IMG/VR virus record: IMGVR_UViG_3300032288_000781
Span: 1-30,146 of that record
Length of the DNA: 30,146 nucleotides
Source: a virus
Reading direction: 5' to 3' (one strand)
Shown here piece after piece: positions 14,870 to 27,200 of this stretch (positions are counted from its first letter, which is position 1; every line of letters starts with the position of its first letter). The position numbers and the translations under genes were made by a program. The notes beneath the pieces are model-generated. The model was given only the letters and a program-made list of their open reading frames with translations. It was not told where the DNA came from and did no database searches.

Positions 14870-17800
14870 ATGGCTACTAACAGACAAACAAACCTATTTG
14901 CAGTTGAAGATTGGAAACAGTTATACACTACCTTTAGTGAAGCTGATTTTCAATCATATGACTTTGAAACTATTCGCAAAGTTATGGTAGATTATCTTCG
15001 CACATATTATGCTGAAGATTATAACGATTTCATTGAATCCAGTGAATTTATTGCACTAGTTGATTTGATTGCCTTTCAAGCGCAAAGTCTTGCTTTTCGC
15101 ACAGATTTAAATGCTAGAGAAAATTTTCTTGAAACAGCAGAACGAAAAGACAGTGTTCTAAAATTAGTTAAACAATTAAATTATAATCCCAATCGTAATA
15201 AAGCATCTAACGGTTTATTAAAAATAGTTGGTATTAGTACTACAGAAAATGTATTTGATTATGGTAGCAGAAATTTAAGTCGTACTACTGTTAATTGGAA
15301 TGACTCAACTAATTCTGAATGGGCAAGTCAGTTTAGTTTAATTTTAAATGCTGCTTTTGGTGCAGGACAGCGTGTAGGTAAACCTTACGCCAGTAAAACA
15401 ATCAACGGAATTAAAACTGAACAATACAATTTAGCTATTCCTAATACTGTGACACCTGCTGTATTTCCTTTCAATTCTATAGTGAACGATGTTGCAACTG
15501 ATTTTGAAGTAGTAAGTGCAAGTATTACAAACAGCGATAGTATACTTGAGCAAGAACCTGGTGCAGTTGGTTCTTTTGGATTAATTTTTCAAAATGATGG
15601 TCGTGGTAATTCTAGTAATAATACAGGATATTTTCTTTTCTTTAAACAAGGCACACTAAATGCATTAGATAGTGCCATTACTGAAAAAATTCCAAACAGA
15701 ATCATTAGTATCAATGTAGAAAACATTAATAATGAAGATATATGGTTATATGATTTAGATACCACTGGAAATATTAATTCAGCATGGACAAAAGTTCCTA
15801 ATGTAGTAGGAAGTAATGCTATCTATAATAGTACTGCAAGGGGTATTAGAACTTTATTTTCAGTAAACACTAGAGCAAATGATCAAATTGATTTAGTTTT
15901 TGGTGATGATACGTTTAGTAGTATTCCATTAGGAAATTTTAGAACATTCTTTAGAATTAGCAACGGGCTAACTTACAGAATTAGTCCTGGTGATATTTCA
16001 GGTATAACAATTGTTGTTCCTTATGTTAGCAAAGACGGTCGTCCTGAAAAGCTTACTATAACAGCAAGTTTACAATATACAATAAGCAATAGCAGTAGAA
16101 GAGATTTGATTTCTGAAATCAAAGACAAAGCACCACAAAATTTCTACACACAAGGACGTATGGTTAACGGCGAAGATTATAATATTGTGCCCTATACTAA
16201 TTACGCTGATATTGTTAAAGTAAAATCTGTTAATAGATTTAGTAGTGGTATTAGTCGTTATTTGGATATCATTGATCCTACTGGAAAATACAGCAGTACA
16301 GACCTATTAGGTAGCGATGGCGCCATACATAAATTAGAAACATTAAAGAATTTTAAATTTACTTTTAGTAGTAGAAATGATATTTTAAGAACTATTTTTT
16401 CTAAAGTTCAACCTATTATTAATAGCAAAAGTAATTTACATTTTTATTATGACAAATATCCCAGTGTCAACTTAACTAGCCAAGCAATACAATGGGTTCG
16501 ACAAACAGATGATGTTACAACTAGTACTGGATTCTTTATACAAGTTGGCGGAACTAGTTATGAACAAATTGGATACTTTACAACTAGCAATTTAAAATAT
16601 TTGTTAATTAATAGTTTGATTAAATTCACTGCACCCGCTGGTTATTATTTTGATAGCAGTAATAGTTTAATATTGGGAACGCCAACACAAACAACTGATA
16701 AAAGAGAGATATGGGCAACAATTAAAAGTCAAATTGGCAATGGTAGTCAGGCATATTATATTGCGGGAAGAGAAATTGGTGCTGTAACAATTAGCAATAC
16801 TATTCCAACTGGGGCATTAATTACAGAAGTATACGCACCATACACAACTAATTTGTCAAACAGTGTGCTAAACACAATGAGTTCTTTTATTTTAAACAAT
16901 GTTGAATTTGGTTTAAGATATGACTTTACTTCCACTACTAGCGGCGATCCCTGGAAAGTAGTACCAATTGTAAGCATTGATCGAGAAGGTCCATTTGATA
17001 TTACAACTGCTGGAAATACCAGCGGAGATACATCGTGGTTGTTACTTTTTACAACCAATGGGGTAGAGTATACAGTTGAATATAGAGGTTTAGATTATAC
17101 TTTTACAAGTTCTAACAGTGTTCGTTTTCTAAATACCAATCCAACACAAGTATATGATAGTCGTACTAATTCCATTATTAAAGATAATATTAAATTGTTA
17201 CAAACTAATCTTAATAAAGAAGGCACTTCTAAACTTCCTAGAAATGTCATACTTCAAATTTATGAAAACGAAGTTGAAACTGACGGCTATATAGACAGTA
17301 CAAAAGTTAAAGTTACCTTTCCTACCGGAGCTAACAGTGATTTACCATTAGACCCTGCAATATTTTCAGATGTTGTTGCTGAAGGAAGTTATGTATTTTT
17401 TGAAAAATATTTAGACTACGATAACCTATTACGATATCGATTGTTAGATACAGGAGCAGTAAATTACCTATATCAAACAAAAGTAGACATTGAAAATGTT
17501 CGAAATAACTTCCCTGCAGGAAAGCTATTCTTTGCTACAGTTGATAAAATGTTTTATGAATTACAATCAAACGGAACAGTTAATACTGTAGTAGATGTCA
17601 GCAACAATTATCGTTATTACGAAGGTCGTCAAGATTTAATTTTTCAATATCGTCATAACGCAAGCGACAGCAAACGCATTGATCCGGCAGCAAGCAACTT
17701 AATTGATTGTTATATTTTAACACGCAGTTATGACGAAGCTTATAGAAATTATATTACAGATTATACATTAACATTGATGGAACCTGCTCCGTTAGATAGT

Positions 17801-18277
17801 GTTACTTTGAATAGCACATATGGACAACTCTTATCATTAAAAATGATTAGTGATGAATTAATTCTAAACAGTGGTTTATATAAACCTTTGTTTGGATCTA
17901 AAGCAAAACAAGCATTGCAAGCTAATTTTCAAGTAGTAAAAAATCCCAGTGCTAATATAAGTGATAATGAATTAAAGAGCGTTATTGTTGAACAAATTAA
18001 CAATTATTTTGCACTTGAAAATTGGAATTTTGGACAAACATTTTATTTCTCAGAGTTAAGTGCATATCTACACAGTAAGTTAGGCAATTATCTCAGTAGT
18101 ATTATTTTGGTACCGACTAATTCTAACAGTGTATTTGGTGATCTTTACGAAATACGTAGTCAACCAAATGAGATTTTAATTAGTGCGGCCACTGTAGATA
18201 ATATTAAAGTAGTAAATGGCGTGTATGTTGGTATAGATCAAAGTGGAATAACAACAGTAAATGCGAATACAATATAA
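14870..18277 (+). CDS. 6: gp6 baseplate wedge protein (long form)
   Basis: This 1135-aa protein is far longer than T4 gp6 (660 aa). The N-terminus is typical of marine gp6: NLFAVEDWKQLYTTFSEADF, then VDYLRTYYAEDYNDFIESSE, ALVDLIAFQAQSLAFRTDLN, and ARENFLETAERKDSVLKLVK with LNYNP. FGDDTFSSIPLGNF and ISPGDISGI in the middle are shared with baseplate J-like wedge proteins, and NGEDYNIVPY is the family element before the C-terminal half. The extra length lies mostly in the Ser/Asn/Thr-rich C-terminal half, which ends with a helical and strand segment NYFALENWNFGQTFYFSELS typical of gp6/gpJ proteins. gp6 dimers form the wedge ring that opens on contraction. It follows gp25, its structural partner, and has its own late-promoter-like site. 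Confidence 0.93.
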   Translation: MATNRQTNLFAVEDWKQLYTTFSEADFQSYDFETIRKVMVDYLRTYYAEDYNDFIESSEFIALVDLIAFQAQSLAFRTDLNARENFLETAERKDSVLKLVKQLNYNPNRNKASNGLLKIVGISTTENVFDYGSRNLSRTTVNWNDSTNSEWASQFSLILNAAFGAGQRVGKPYASKTINGIKTEQYNLAIPNTVTPAVFPFNSIVNDVATDFEVVSASITNSDSILEQEPGAVGSFGLIFQNDGRGNSSNNTGYFLFFKQGTLNALDSAITEKIPNRIISINVENINNEDIWLYDLDTTGNINSAWTKVPNVVGSNAIYNSTARGIRTLFSVNTRANDQIDLVFGDDTFSSIPLGNFRTFFRISNGLTYRISPGDISGITIVVPYVSKDGRPEKLTITASLQYTISNSSRRDLISEIKDKAPQNFYTQGRMVNGEDYNIVPYTNYADIVKVKSVNRFSSGISRYLDIIDPTGKYSSTDLLGSDGAIHKLETLKNFKFTFSSRNDILRTIFSKVQPIINSKSNLHFYYDKYPSVNLTSQAIQWVRQTDDVTTSTGFFIQVGGTSYEQIGYFTTSNLKYLLINSLIKFTAPAGYYFDSSNSLILGTPTQTTDKREIWATIKSQIGNGSQAYYIAGREIGAVTISNTIPTGALITEVYAPYTTNLSNSVLNTMSSFILNNVEFGLRYDFTSTTSGDPWKVVPIVSIDREGPFDITTAGNTSGDTSWLLLFTTNGVEYTVEYRGLDYTFTSSNSVRFLNTNPTQVYDSRTNSIIKDNIKLLQTNLNKEGTSKLPRNVILQIYENEVETDGYIDSTKVKVTFPTGANSDLPLDPAIFSDVVAEGSYVFFEKYLDYDNLLRYRLLDTGAVNYLYQTKVDIENVRNNFPAGKLFFATVDKMFYELQSNGTVNTVVDVSNNYRYYEGRQDLIFQYRHNASDSKRIDPAASNLIDCYILTRSYDEAYRNYITDYTLTLMEPAPLDSVTLNSTYGQLLSLKMISDELILNSGLYKPLFGSKAKQALQANFQVVKNPSANISDNELKSVIVEQINNYFALENWNFGQTFYFSELSAYLHSKLGNYLSSIILVPTNSNSVFGDLYEIRSQPNEILISAATVDNIKVVNGVYVGIDQSGITTVNANTI

Positions 18278-18295
18278 CATAACGGATTGTTAAAA

Positions 18296-21200
18296 ATGGT
18301 TGATAAAAAGTCTATAGAGTTTCTTCCAAAAGTTTTACAAACTAACACTAATCGTAGATTTTTAAATGCTACGTTAGATCAACTTATACAAGAACCTGCT
18401 TTAAGTAAAACTTACGGATATATTGGCAGACAAGATTTAAGTCCAGCATATGCTGCTGGCGATCCTTATGTGCTAGAAAACGATAGTTATAGTCAATACT
18501 ATCAACTTGAACCAGGGCTTGTAATTAACAAGCGTATTTTTAATACAAACAATTTTAAAACTGAAAATGCTTATAACTATGTTGATTTATTAAACTCAAT
18601 TACTAGTGAAGGCGGTTTAACAAATAATCATGACAGATTGTTTGCTAACGAGTATTACAATTATGAAGGATTTGTTGATCTAGACAAACTTGTAAATTAC
18701 GGAAAGTATTATTGGGTACCAAATGGTCCAAAAACTTTAGAAATTAACAATAATAGTTTACCACTACAGCAAGAATATATTATTAGTCGTCCATTGAGTA
18801 CTGATATTATATCAACTACATTGATTAATCAAAATATTGGACAAATTGGTTATAGTGTAGATAAAATTCCTGGTAAGTTTAATCCGGTAATAACTTTAGT
18901 ACGAGGTGGCAATTACAAATTTAAAGTAGGTCAACCCGGACATCCTTTTTACATTCAAACAGAACCAGGGCTGGGCTCTGGTACAAGTTTCCAAAGTAAT
19001 ATCATTAAAACTCAAGTTTACGGAGTACAAAACAACGGGGTCGATGCAGGTACAATTACATTTGCTGTGCCTAAGAAAAATGCACAAGCATTTTATGAAA
19101 CTGTTGAAGTTTTTGAAAACGTTGATATTGTATCCAATTTACCTTATAGCGAGTTACAAGGTGCAAATTACAATGATTTCACCTTAACTAATAGCATCGA
19201 CGGTAATAAGTCATTTGAAACAAAATCTATCATTTTAATAAATGAAGAAGATGACAAGTGGCTAGATGTTGAAGCTGAAAAAAGAAAAGGCATCTGGCAA
19301 ATATCTAATGTTGATGGTACTATTGAATTATCATATGTTAAAGATTGGCCCGCTAATACAAGAATATTTGTTGGCGAAGGTGTCGAGTACGGACATACAT
19401 TTATTCTTAAAGACTCATTGTTAAACATTACAAAAGTGCCAAATATTACAGCTCCTTTAGATACTCTTTATTATCAAGATGGTGTTGACCCTGATGTATT
19501 TGGTATTATTAAATTAGTAGATCAAGGACCAGTTAGTAAAATAGACGTTAATACTATTTTGGGTAGACAAAATTATACAAGTCCCAATGGTGTTGTATTC
19601 ACAAACGGTCTAAAGATTAAATTTACTAGCAAAACTATTCCCGAGTATTATGAAGGCAATGAATATATTATAGAAGGTGTAGGTAAAAATATTGTACTAG
19701 TACCATATGCTAATTTAATTACTCCAGACCCAAACAATCCTAATTTAGGTAACGGATATAGTGATCCAGCTGAACCATATGATACTTTAAATTATGATGT
19801 TAGTTTAAATGCTCCTTTAAGAAAAGACTATATTGTTATTAATCGTGCTAGCGTTGATGGGAACGCTTGGAGTAGAACTAATAGATGGTTTCATGAAGAT
19901 GTAATACGATATGCAGAAACATTTGGTAACCCTACTGGAAATGCTGTATTGGATAATAATCTAAGAGCTATTAGACCAATTATAGAATATGATGCAAACT
20001 TACAACTTTGGAATCATGCAAGTAGATTTGTACAACCAGTAACACTAATTGATACTTTTACTACCAATGTTAATAATCAAGTTGAAGGGTTTAGTCCCTA
20101 TGTGTTAATTGATAACAACGGTAACTATTACAGCGACAATGTTGCTTTGGAAGATGATACATTTGTTATTTTTGCTGAAGAACGTTATGAAAATACAAGA
20201 AATAAGATTTACAAAGTAAAAAATATTAAACCTTATTCTTTAGAAGATAAAGAAAAATCTACTACCGCATTTGCTGGTATTACTAAAACTAAATTGAAAT
20301 TTAATACAGTAAACGATTTGTTAATTAACATGAAAGTTATTGGGACAAATATTCCTGATAATACCGTTATTACTGCTATCGATTCTGAATTAGATACAAT
20401 TACTATTAATCATCCGCTGACAGATGATGTTCCAAGCGGGACTGTTATTACGTTTAAATCAGATAATATACAAGTTCATTTGATCCCAGTGCATGAAATG
20501 CAAGAAGGAGAAGGTGTAGTTGCAGTAAGCGGTGTATATAGACAAAATAAAAGTTATTATTGGAAAAATAACGATTGGGTACCTGCACAACAAAAATTTA
20601 GTTTAAATCAAAATCCCTTGTTTGATATTTTTGATTTAGATGGCAATAGTTTTGGAGACTTAAATTATTATCCCAGTAGCAGTTTTGTCGGATCTTCATT
20701 GTTTGGATATAAAATTTCATCTTCAGGAACTGCTGACAAAGAATTAGGCTTTACATTAAGTTATAAAAATGTAGGCAATATTGGTGATATTCAATTTGAA
20801 AATTATTATGATACTGATACATTCACGTATAGCTATCTTAATGCTGATAAAACAGTATTAATTAATAATGGATTCGTTCATGAAATAGCAGACAATGGAT
20901 TCAAATTAAGAAATAATTGGGTAAAAGTAAAAGATTATTCTAAACAATACATTCAAAGAAAATTTGTTGCTACTTTATTTAGAAAGAATAATTTCCCACT
21001 GGATATTGTTTATAACAATAGCTATACAGAAAAAAACTTGTTTGTTTTTGTGAATGGGAAAGAACTAGTTAGAGATACCGATTATGTTCTTTTATCAAAT
21101 CAAAATAAATCCATTATTAGTTTAACAAATGATTTAAATGAAAATGATGTTTTGATAATCAACATTTACGGGGTAAGTCAAAGCCTTAAGGAAAATTATA

Positions 21201-24200
21201 CTTTACCTAAAAATTTAACTGACAACAGTGAAAATTATAATTTTGATTCGTTAACATTAGGGCAAATTAGAAATCACTTGATTGAAATGTCTGAATACAG
21301 TTTAGACTTAGTGATCAATGAATTTGGCAATGACAATTTACGTGATATTAATTATAAAATTTTGCCGGGTAAAATTTTACAACATAGTGCAGGCGTTCAT
21401 ATTGCACAATTATTGTTTAATAATGATACTACCAATATTATTAAATCTATAGACTTTAATAGAAAAAGTTATTCTAGATTTAAAGATAGATTTTATTATC
21501 TATTAAGCACTATGGAATTTGAAAATTATGATGATTCTCGTTTTATATTAGACACCATAATGGAAGAAATTGTCATTAATAGTAGTAATGATCAAGCTTT
21601 CTATTTTACTAATATGATACCTTATGGAATAAATCGTTCTATTGAAAATAATTATACAGTTTACGATACAAATTATAGAAAATTTAATCTCATAAATCCA
21701 TATGATATTGATAATGACAGTTACAAGGCTATTTTAGTATATCTAAATAATGAACAACTATTATTAGGTAGAGATTATATTAATAATGGTTCTTTCATTA
21801 CATTAACTGATAGTCTAGAAATTGAAATTGATGATGTATTAAGCATTTACGAATATACTGATACTCGTGGATGCATGGTTCCAGTAACACCAACTAAAAT
21901 AGGATTGTATCCAAAATTTACACCAGAAATCTTTGAAGATAACACATACATTGGTTCTACTGTTAATGTAATTCAAGGCCACGATGGTAGTAAAACTATA
22001 GCATTTGGCGATTTCAGAGATAATGTAATTTTAGAATTTGAAAAAAGAATTTACAATAACATTTCTGTTGACTACGATAATACATCATCTGTAAATTTTG
22101 CAAAAATAGAACCAGGAGCATTTAGAAAAACTGCATATTCATTAAATGAATGGACTCAATTATTAAGTAATTCATTTTTAAGTTGGAGCGGCACTAACGG
22201 CATTAATGTTTTTGAAAACAATATAACACAACAAAACGATCCTTTTAGTTTTAATTACGCTGAAGGTATTGATCGACTATTTGGCGAAAGCGTTCCGGGT
22301 TACTGGAGAGGCATTTACAAATATTTTTATGACACAGATAGACCACATACTCATCCATGGGAGATGATAGGTTATACACAAAAACCAGACTGGTGGGAAG
22401 GTCGTTATGGTCCCTTGCCTTATACTTCAAACAACTTAGTTCTTTGGGGAGATATGGAAAAAGGATTAATATATCTTAACGGCATCGACAAGTATGTAGA
22501 TGAAAGATATGTTCGACCTAACTTATTAAAAATCATTCCAGTTGATGAATATGGAAATCTATTGTCTCCAATTAACTGTTTAATGGGTAAATGGAATCAA
22601 CAAACAGCTGGAGAAAATTGGCGTTTTGGTGATCAAAGTCCTCAAGAAACTGTTTGGAGACGTAGCAGCGATTATCCTTTTGCAGTGCAGATAGCATGGG
22701 CATTGGCTAGTCCAGCAGAGTATTGCGGTTTATCATTAAACACTAAAGACACAGCAAGAATTGCAGAATTAGATCAAATCATTAATAAAAAAACTGGAAA
22801 AAGAAAATTTAATTTATTAGTTACTGATATAGATCAATTTGTCCCAGGTAGTAATATTTGGATTAGAGATAGACTAGCAGATTCAGGTATTGATATAAAA
22901 ATTAATTTTAATGAAATTTTTGAAAATTATAAACTTAATTTAGTTTATAAAACAAGCGGTTTCACTGATAAGAAATACTTACAAGTTATTGCAGATCAAG
23001 CAAGTCCTAACAGTACAAACGCAGGTGTATTAATTCCTGAAGAAAATTATAAAGTTGTGCTTACTAAGAGTGCTCCTGTTAGTGTTGTAAATTATAGTGC
23101 AGTAGTAATTCAAAAAGGATCTGGCGTATTTAAAGTTTATGGGTTTGATTTAATTAAACCATATTTTACTATATTTCCTCGTCGCTATAATAACAATTTT
23201 AATACTATTAAAATAAGTGAGAGTTCAGCTCAAATCTTTAATGACGATGACAATTCAATTCAAGTAATACCTTACGGTAATAGCTTTACTACTCCTCAAC
23301 AGGTAGTAGATTTTCTTGTCAGCTATGGTTCATATCTTACAGCGCAAGGATTTATTTTTGATAATGTAGAAAATAATTCTACTAATAATTGGGATCTTGC
23401 TGTTAAAGAATTCTTATATTGGTTAGAACAGGGATGGGATGACAATACAGTAATCAGCTTATCTCCTGCAGGAACTAAAATTAAATTTAATAGTCAATTT
23501 GGTATTGTAGACGATTTAACAAATACTTTTAATAATTCTAGAATAATTGACAGTGAAGGGAAATCTTTACAAACTAAAGATTACGTAACATATAGAGAAG
23601 GCACACATTTCGAATTAATGACAAGGGATACTAGCAAAGGTATTCATTTAATAGATTTCACTGTGGTTCTATATGAGCATACTTTAATATTTGATAATGT
23701 TACTGTTTTCAATGATGTAGTATATGAACCTAATTTAGGTAATAGACAATATAGAATAAAATTAAATGGTTTTAAAACTAGACAATGGGACGGTAGTTTA
23801 TATGCTCCCGGATTCTTAGTAAATCACAGACCAGTGGAACAATGGATGCCGGTAAAGGATTATTACAAAGGCGAAGTTGTCCTTCATAAAAATTTATATT
23901 ACGCAGCTAAAAGTTTTACTCCAGGCAATACAAAATTTATTTTCAATGACTGGTATGAAATTAATGGTGATCTTTTAGAAAATCAATTAATTCCAAATGC
24001 GGCATTTAATGCACAACAATTTGAAAATTTTTATGATGTAGATAAATTTGATGTTAATAGATCAGCAGATGACGCTGCTAGAAACTCTACAGGGTTTGTG
24101 CCTCGAAATTATCTAACTAATATGGGATTAGACAATATTAGTCAACACAAGTTCTATTTAGGCATGATAAGAGAGAAGGGTACACAAGCAGCAGTAAATG

Positions 24201-27200
24201 CATTTTTAAGAACAAAACTTCCTTACATTGACAACGATGTTAAAATTGACGAACAATGGGCTATAAGATTAGGCAGCTATGGTGGTGTTACACAAAAATA
24301 TGACATAGAGCTAAGTTTAGATAAAGCTAAACCATTAAACGGCTCCTATGTGATAGAATTAATTGATAGTCAAGATACTAAGAGCAATCTATGGAATTCA
24401 TTTAAGCCAAAAGATCTGTTGATAAAGCCTACTAATTATGATCCAAATATATTTGCAGCAACTAGCGAACACGCTAGAGTTATTGGACAAACTGGACCGG
24501 TGTTGATTGATGAAGTTGCTACTACAGTTCTTAATATCATTAAAATTAATAACATTAGTGGACTAGCAAATATTCTTGGAGAAGGTAGTAGAATTTGGGT
24601 AGGCGCTGATAAAGACAACAGTTGGAATGTCTATAGAATTACTTCTTTAAAAGAAGCTGTAGTAAAAATTAAAGAAGCACAAGTAGTTGGAAATGAAATA
24701 GAGTTTACCTGCAACATTCCGCATGGATTAACTAGTACTGACATTGTTATGATTAGAAATGGCACGGTAGGTAATAAAGCCAAAACTAATCTAAATGGGT
24801 TTTATAGAATAAGCAACGTAGCAAATAGAATCTTTAGAGTTCCAATTTATCCAAATACTGCAAGCGGTTCAGGAAAAATGGATGCACAATTATATGTCTT
24901 ACGTTCAGTTAAGTTTGCAAGTAAAACTGCTATTGCAAGCAACATTCCTGCAAAAGGATGGCGCAACGGTGATAAGATTTGGTATGTTCCAAACGAAGAT
25001 TATTACGAAGTCATTGAGAATACTAGAAAATGGATATTAAATGAATCATTAACTCCAGTGTTTGCTAAAGACTCGGATAATTTTGGCCAAGGAATTGATG
25101 TTAAACCAACACAAGATATAATGATTGTTGGCGCACCCGGCAGAGAAACTAGTGGATCAGTTTATGTTTATAGACAAATAATTGATACTAGCTGGGAAGT
25201 AATAGATAATATTATGCCAGATGATGCTCATGCAGCAAACTTTGGTTATAGTTTAAAATATAATGATCTAGATTTAGCTGTTGTAGGTGCACCATCTAGT
25301 AATGGTAACTTAGGACTGGCTTATATAGTAACAACTACCAGCGAACAAGTTGGAGTTAAACAAGCTATTAATGTAGATGGATTGAGTTCAAATGCAGAAT
25401 TTGGAAAATCAGTTACAGCAAGTCAAGATGGAAAATGGATAGCTATTGGCGCTCCTGGTGTATCAACTGTTTACCTATACAAATATAAAGAAGTTGAAAC
25501 TGCTGTAGTAAGTGCCGATTTGCAAGGACAAGATTACCTACAGATTCCTGCCAGCGCACAAACTCAAGGTTTAACAGCAGGCGATGTTAAAGTTAGATTA
25601 AATGGCAAACTTCTGGTTCCTTATATCGATTATACTTTAGGAACAGAAATTATTTTTGGTGTTCCAACTGACGACGTTGTGAAATTAACATCGTCGCCTG
25701 GTTTTAATGATATTATGGAAATTACATATGAAAGTTGGTATCAATACGTTCAATCTGTAACAAATTCTGAAGCAGCAAGCGAGTTTGGATTCAGCGTGAG
25801 TCTAAGTGTTGACGGAAGTCAACTGGCTGTTGGTGCACCTAAACTTTCAAAAACAGAATTTGGTACTACATATCTAAATGCAGGTGCAGCTTACATATAT
25901 CATAGATCAGTTGAAACATTTATTGCCGACGGTGAAACAGATTCATTTGAATTAGAAAATGTGCCTGTTCTTGAAGACGTTTATGTAAACGGAGAACTAA
26001 CCGAAAATTACACTATAACAAGTAATTTAGAATTAGATGACACTCCTATTATAGGAAGTATTATTACTATTGAATCTAATAACTTTGTATTGTTAGAAGA
26101 AAAAACAGCGCCAGTATTACAAACTAATTTAAAATTTGGGTATAATGTTACTATATGTCCTACTACATGCAGTTTATTTGTAGGAGCTATTGGATATAAC
26201 AATAATACCATCGGTAATGGTGCTGTATATCGTTACATCAATACTGCTAGACTCTACGGTTATATTGCAGGGACAAAACAGCGTCCATTGGTTACTCCTG
26301 GAAAAAGCATAAGAATAAATGGTGTTAAAGTTGTGTTTACAGGTACTACTAGTATCAGTGCCGCACAAAACATTAATGATGCAAATATTCCAGGTGTCAC
26401 TGCTATAGCGTATAATAATTTAAATCTTGTAATACAATCCAACAGTGAAATTGCAAGAGATAAGTTAAAAATTACTTCCACTGATAACAGTGCATTGGAA
26501 GAACTAGGCTTAATCATTTTTGATTTTGATCAAACCATTTTAGCTAACAGTGACGAATATAGCGCAGATTTTGGTAGTAAAATTGTATTAACACCTGATT
26601 CAGGAAAATTATTAATCGGTTCAAATACTGCCAGTAATAATATTAATATAAGATTTGATTACGGAACTACAACGTTTGACGGTAATACAACTCAAATTGA
26701 TGTTGTTAATAAAAGAAGCGGTAAAGCATACCTATACGAATATCAAGCAGAACTTAATGAAACAGCAAGCAGTCATGGCAAATATATTTTAACACAGGGC
26801 ATGTCAACTAACTCATTGCGTAGTAATGATAACTTTGCTACTGGTATTGCGTTAACTGATAATTGGATGATGATTACTGCTCTTCATAGTATAACAGGTG
26901 CCGGAACAGTTTATAGTTTCTATAATAAAACTGGCGAAACAAATTGGCAAGTAATTCGTTCCTCACCCGTGGCAATAGACACTAGACGAGTAGAACGACT
27001 ATATTTGTACAATGATAATACTAAGTCATTAATTGCAGAGTTGCCTATAATTGATCCTGAACATGGATTACCAGTTAGAGCAGCAGCTGAACAAATTAAA
27101 TATATCGTAAATTACGACCCTGCAATTTACACTACTACTCCAAATGCATACAGTTTTTCATTAGACACTAAGAAATCTTGGGGCAAGGAGCATGTGGGCG

